Shown here: piece after piece, positions 63,755-64,000 of the stretch | Position numbering within the stretch: the stretch's first letter is position 1 | How the letters are laid out: every line of letters starts with the position of its first letter | Assembly: GCA_903879715.1 (NCBI GenBank) | Contig: CAIRMR010000024.1 | Span: forward strand, 28,402-92,401 | DNA length: 64,000 nt | Reading direction: 5' to 3' | From: an uncultured Bacteroidales bacterium | Lineage (GTDB): Bacteria; Bacteroidota; Bacteroidia; Bacteroidales; UBA4417 | The notes under the pieces: generated by a model | Databases searched by the model: none | What the model was told of the DNA's origin: nothing | The model's input: only the letters and a program-made list of their open reading frames with translations | Program-made: the position numbers and the translations under genes

Positions 63755-64000
63755 TAGTTAATCGTTAATCGGAATTCGTAAATCGTAATTCGTAAATCGC
63801 AATTCGTAAATCGTAATTCGTAAATCGTAATTCGTAAATTGTAAATCGTAATTCGTAAATTGTAAATCGTAATTCGTAAATCGTTAATCGTAATTCGTTA
63901 ATCGCAATTCGTAAATCGTAATTCGTAATTCGTAAATCGCAATTCGTAAATCGTAAATCGTAATTCGTAATTCGTAAATCGTAAATCGTAATTCGTAAAT
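63755..64000. repeat. Long CGTAATT/CGTAAAT tandem array
   Basis: About 33 units of a 7-base word, alternating CGTAATT and CGTAAAT with CGCAATT and TGTAAAT variants, fill the end of the window and continue past it. Related words lie at 53990-54125. Confidence 0.95.

Noticed and set aside
63755..64000. CRISPR-like array
   Set aside because: Units are 7 bases with no unique spacers and no leader; it is a simple tandem array.

Overview
The window comes from a Bacteroidota chromosome, probably a Bacteroidales or Marinilabiliales-like lineage. The evidence is gene content: type IX secretion (T9SS) and gliding genes (gldJ, a PorP/SprF-type porin, two porU, porV), a T9SS-sorted cargo protein, TamL, a GWxTD lipoprotein, and TAnnTTTG promoter boxes, including a full TTTG-N19-TAnnTTTG promoter in front of tRNA-Val. 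No rRNA, CRISPR array or intact prophage is visible.

Layout. Bases 1-3000: end of thrA, then thrB and thrC. Bases 3-11.6 kb: two unrecognised genes, a DEAD-box helicase, a small membrane protein, ung, an AmrS-type radical SAM enzyme, an M23/LysM cell-wall peptidase, a GWxTD lipoprotein and rlmB. Bases 12-21 kb: gdhA (a perfect LacI-type palindrome lies upstream), a WalJ-like hydrolase, a T9SS cargo protein, a second DEAD-box helicase, rlmF, a NYN-domain protein and an isolated thiF-thiS pair. Bases 21-33 kb, mostly minus strand: a lipoprotein of the SMP-30 family, folC, an outer-membrane protein, exbB-exbD-tonB, an NhaD/ArsB-type transporter, anmK, a higBA toxin-antitoxin pair and murF. Bases 33-45 kb: the T9SS block, with two tandem porU genes of equal length. 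Bases 45-50 kb: ispF, a RecD-like helicase and tamL. Bases 50-52.6 kb: a rearranged stretch after tRNA-Val with a truncated MFS transporter, an unrecognised HU-tailed gene and a dead IS5-family element. Bases 52.7-57 kb: a cytochrome b / Rieske / octahaem cytochrome operon. Bases 57-59.3 kb: a prokaryotic Argonaute gene cut by two in-frame stop codons, followed by a 53-residue ORF. Bases 59.8-63.8 kb: two divergent histidine ammonia-lyase paralogues.

Intergenic DNA is unusual. Many gaps hold short tandem repeats with a period close to seven bases, built from different words in each gap. Others hold REP-like motifs or copies of longer dispersed repeats, including a perfect 85-bp duplication and one element present in opposite orientation 16 kb apart.

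The main candidate for a noteworthy system is the Argonaute locus. Its frame is intact over 693 codons except for two TAA codons, and its PIWI domain appears to lack the catalytic acidic residues. I read it as a decaying member of a catalytically inactive Argonaute family. The tandem PorU pair and the b6-type cytochrome b operon with an octahaem-TPR subunit are the next most interesting.
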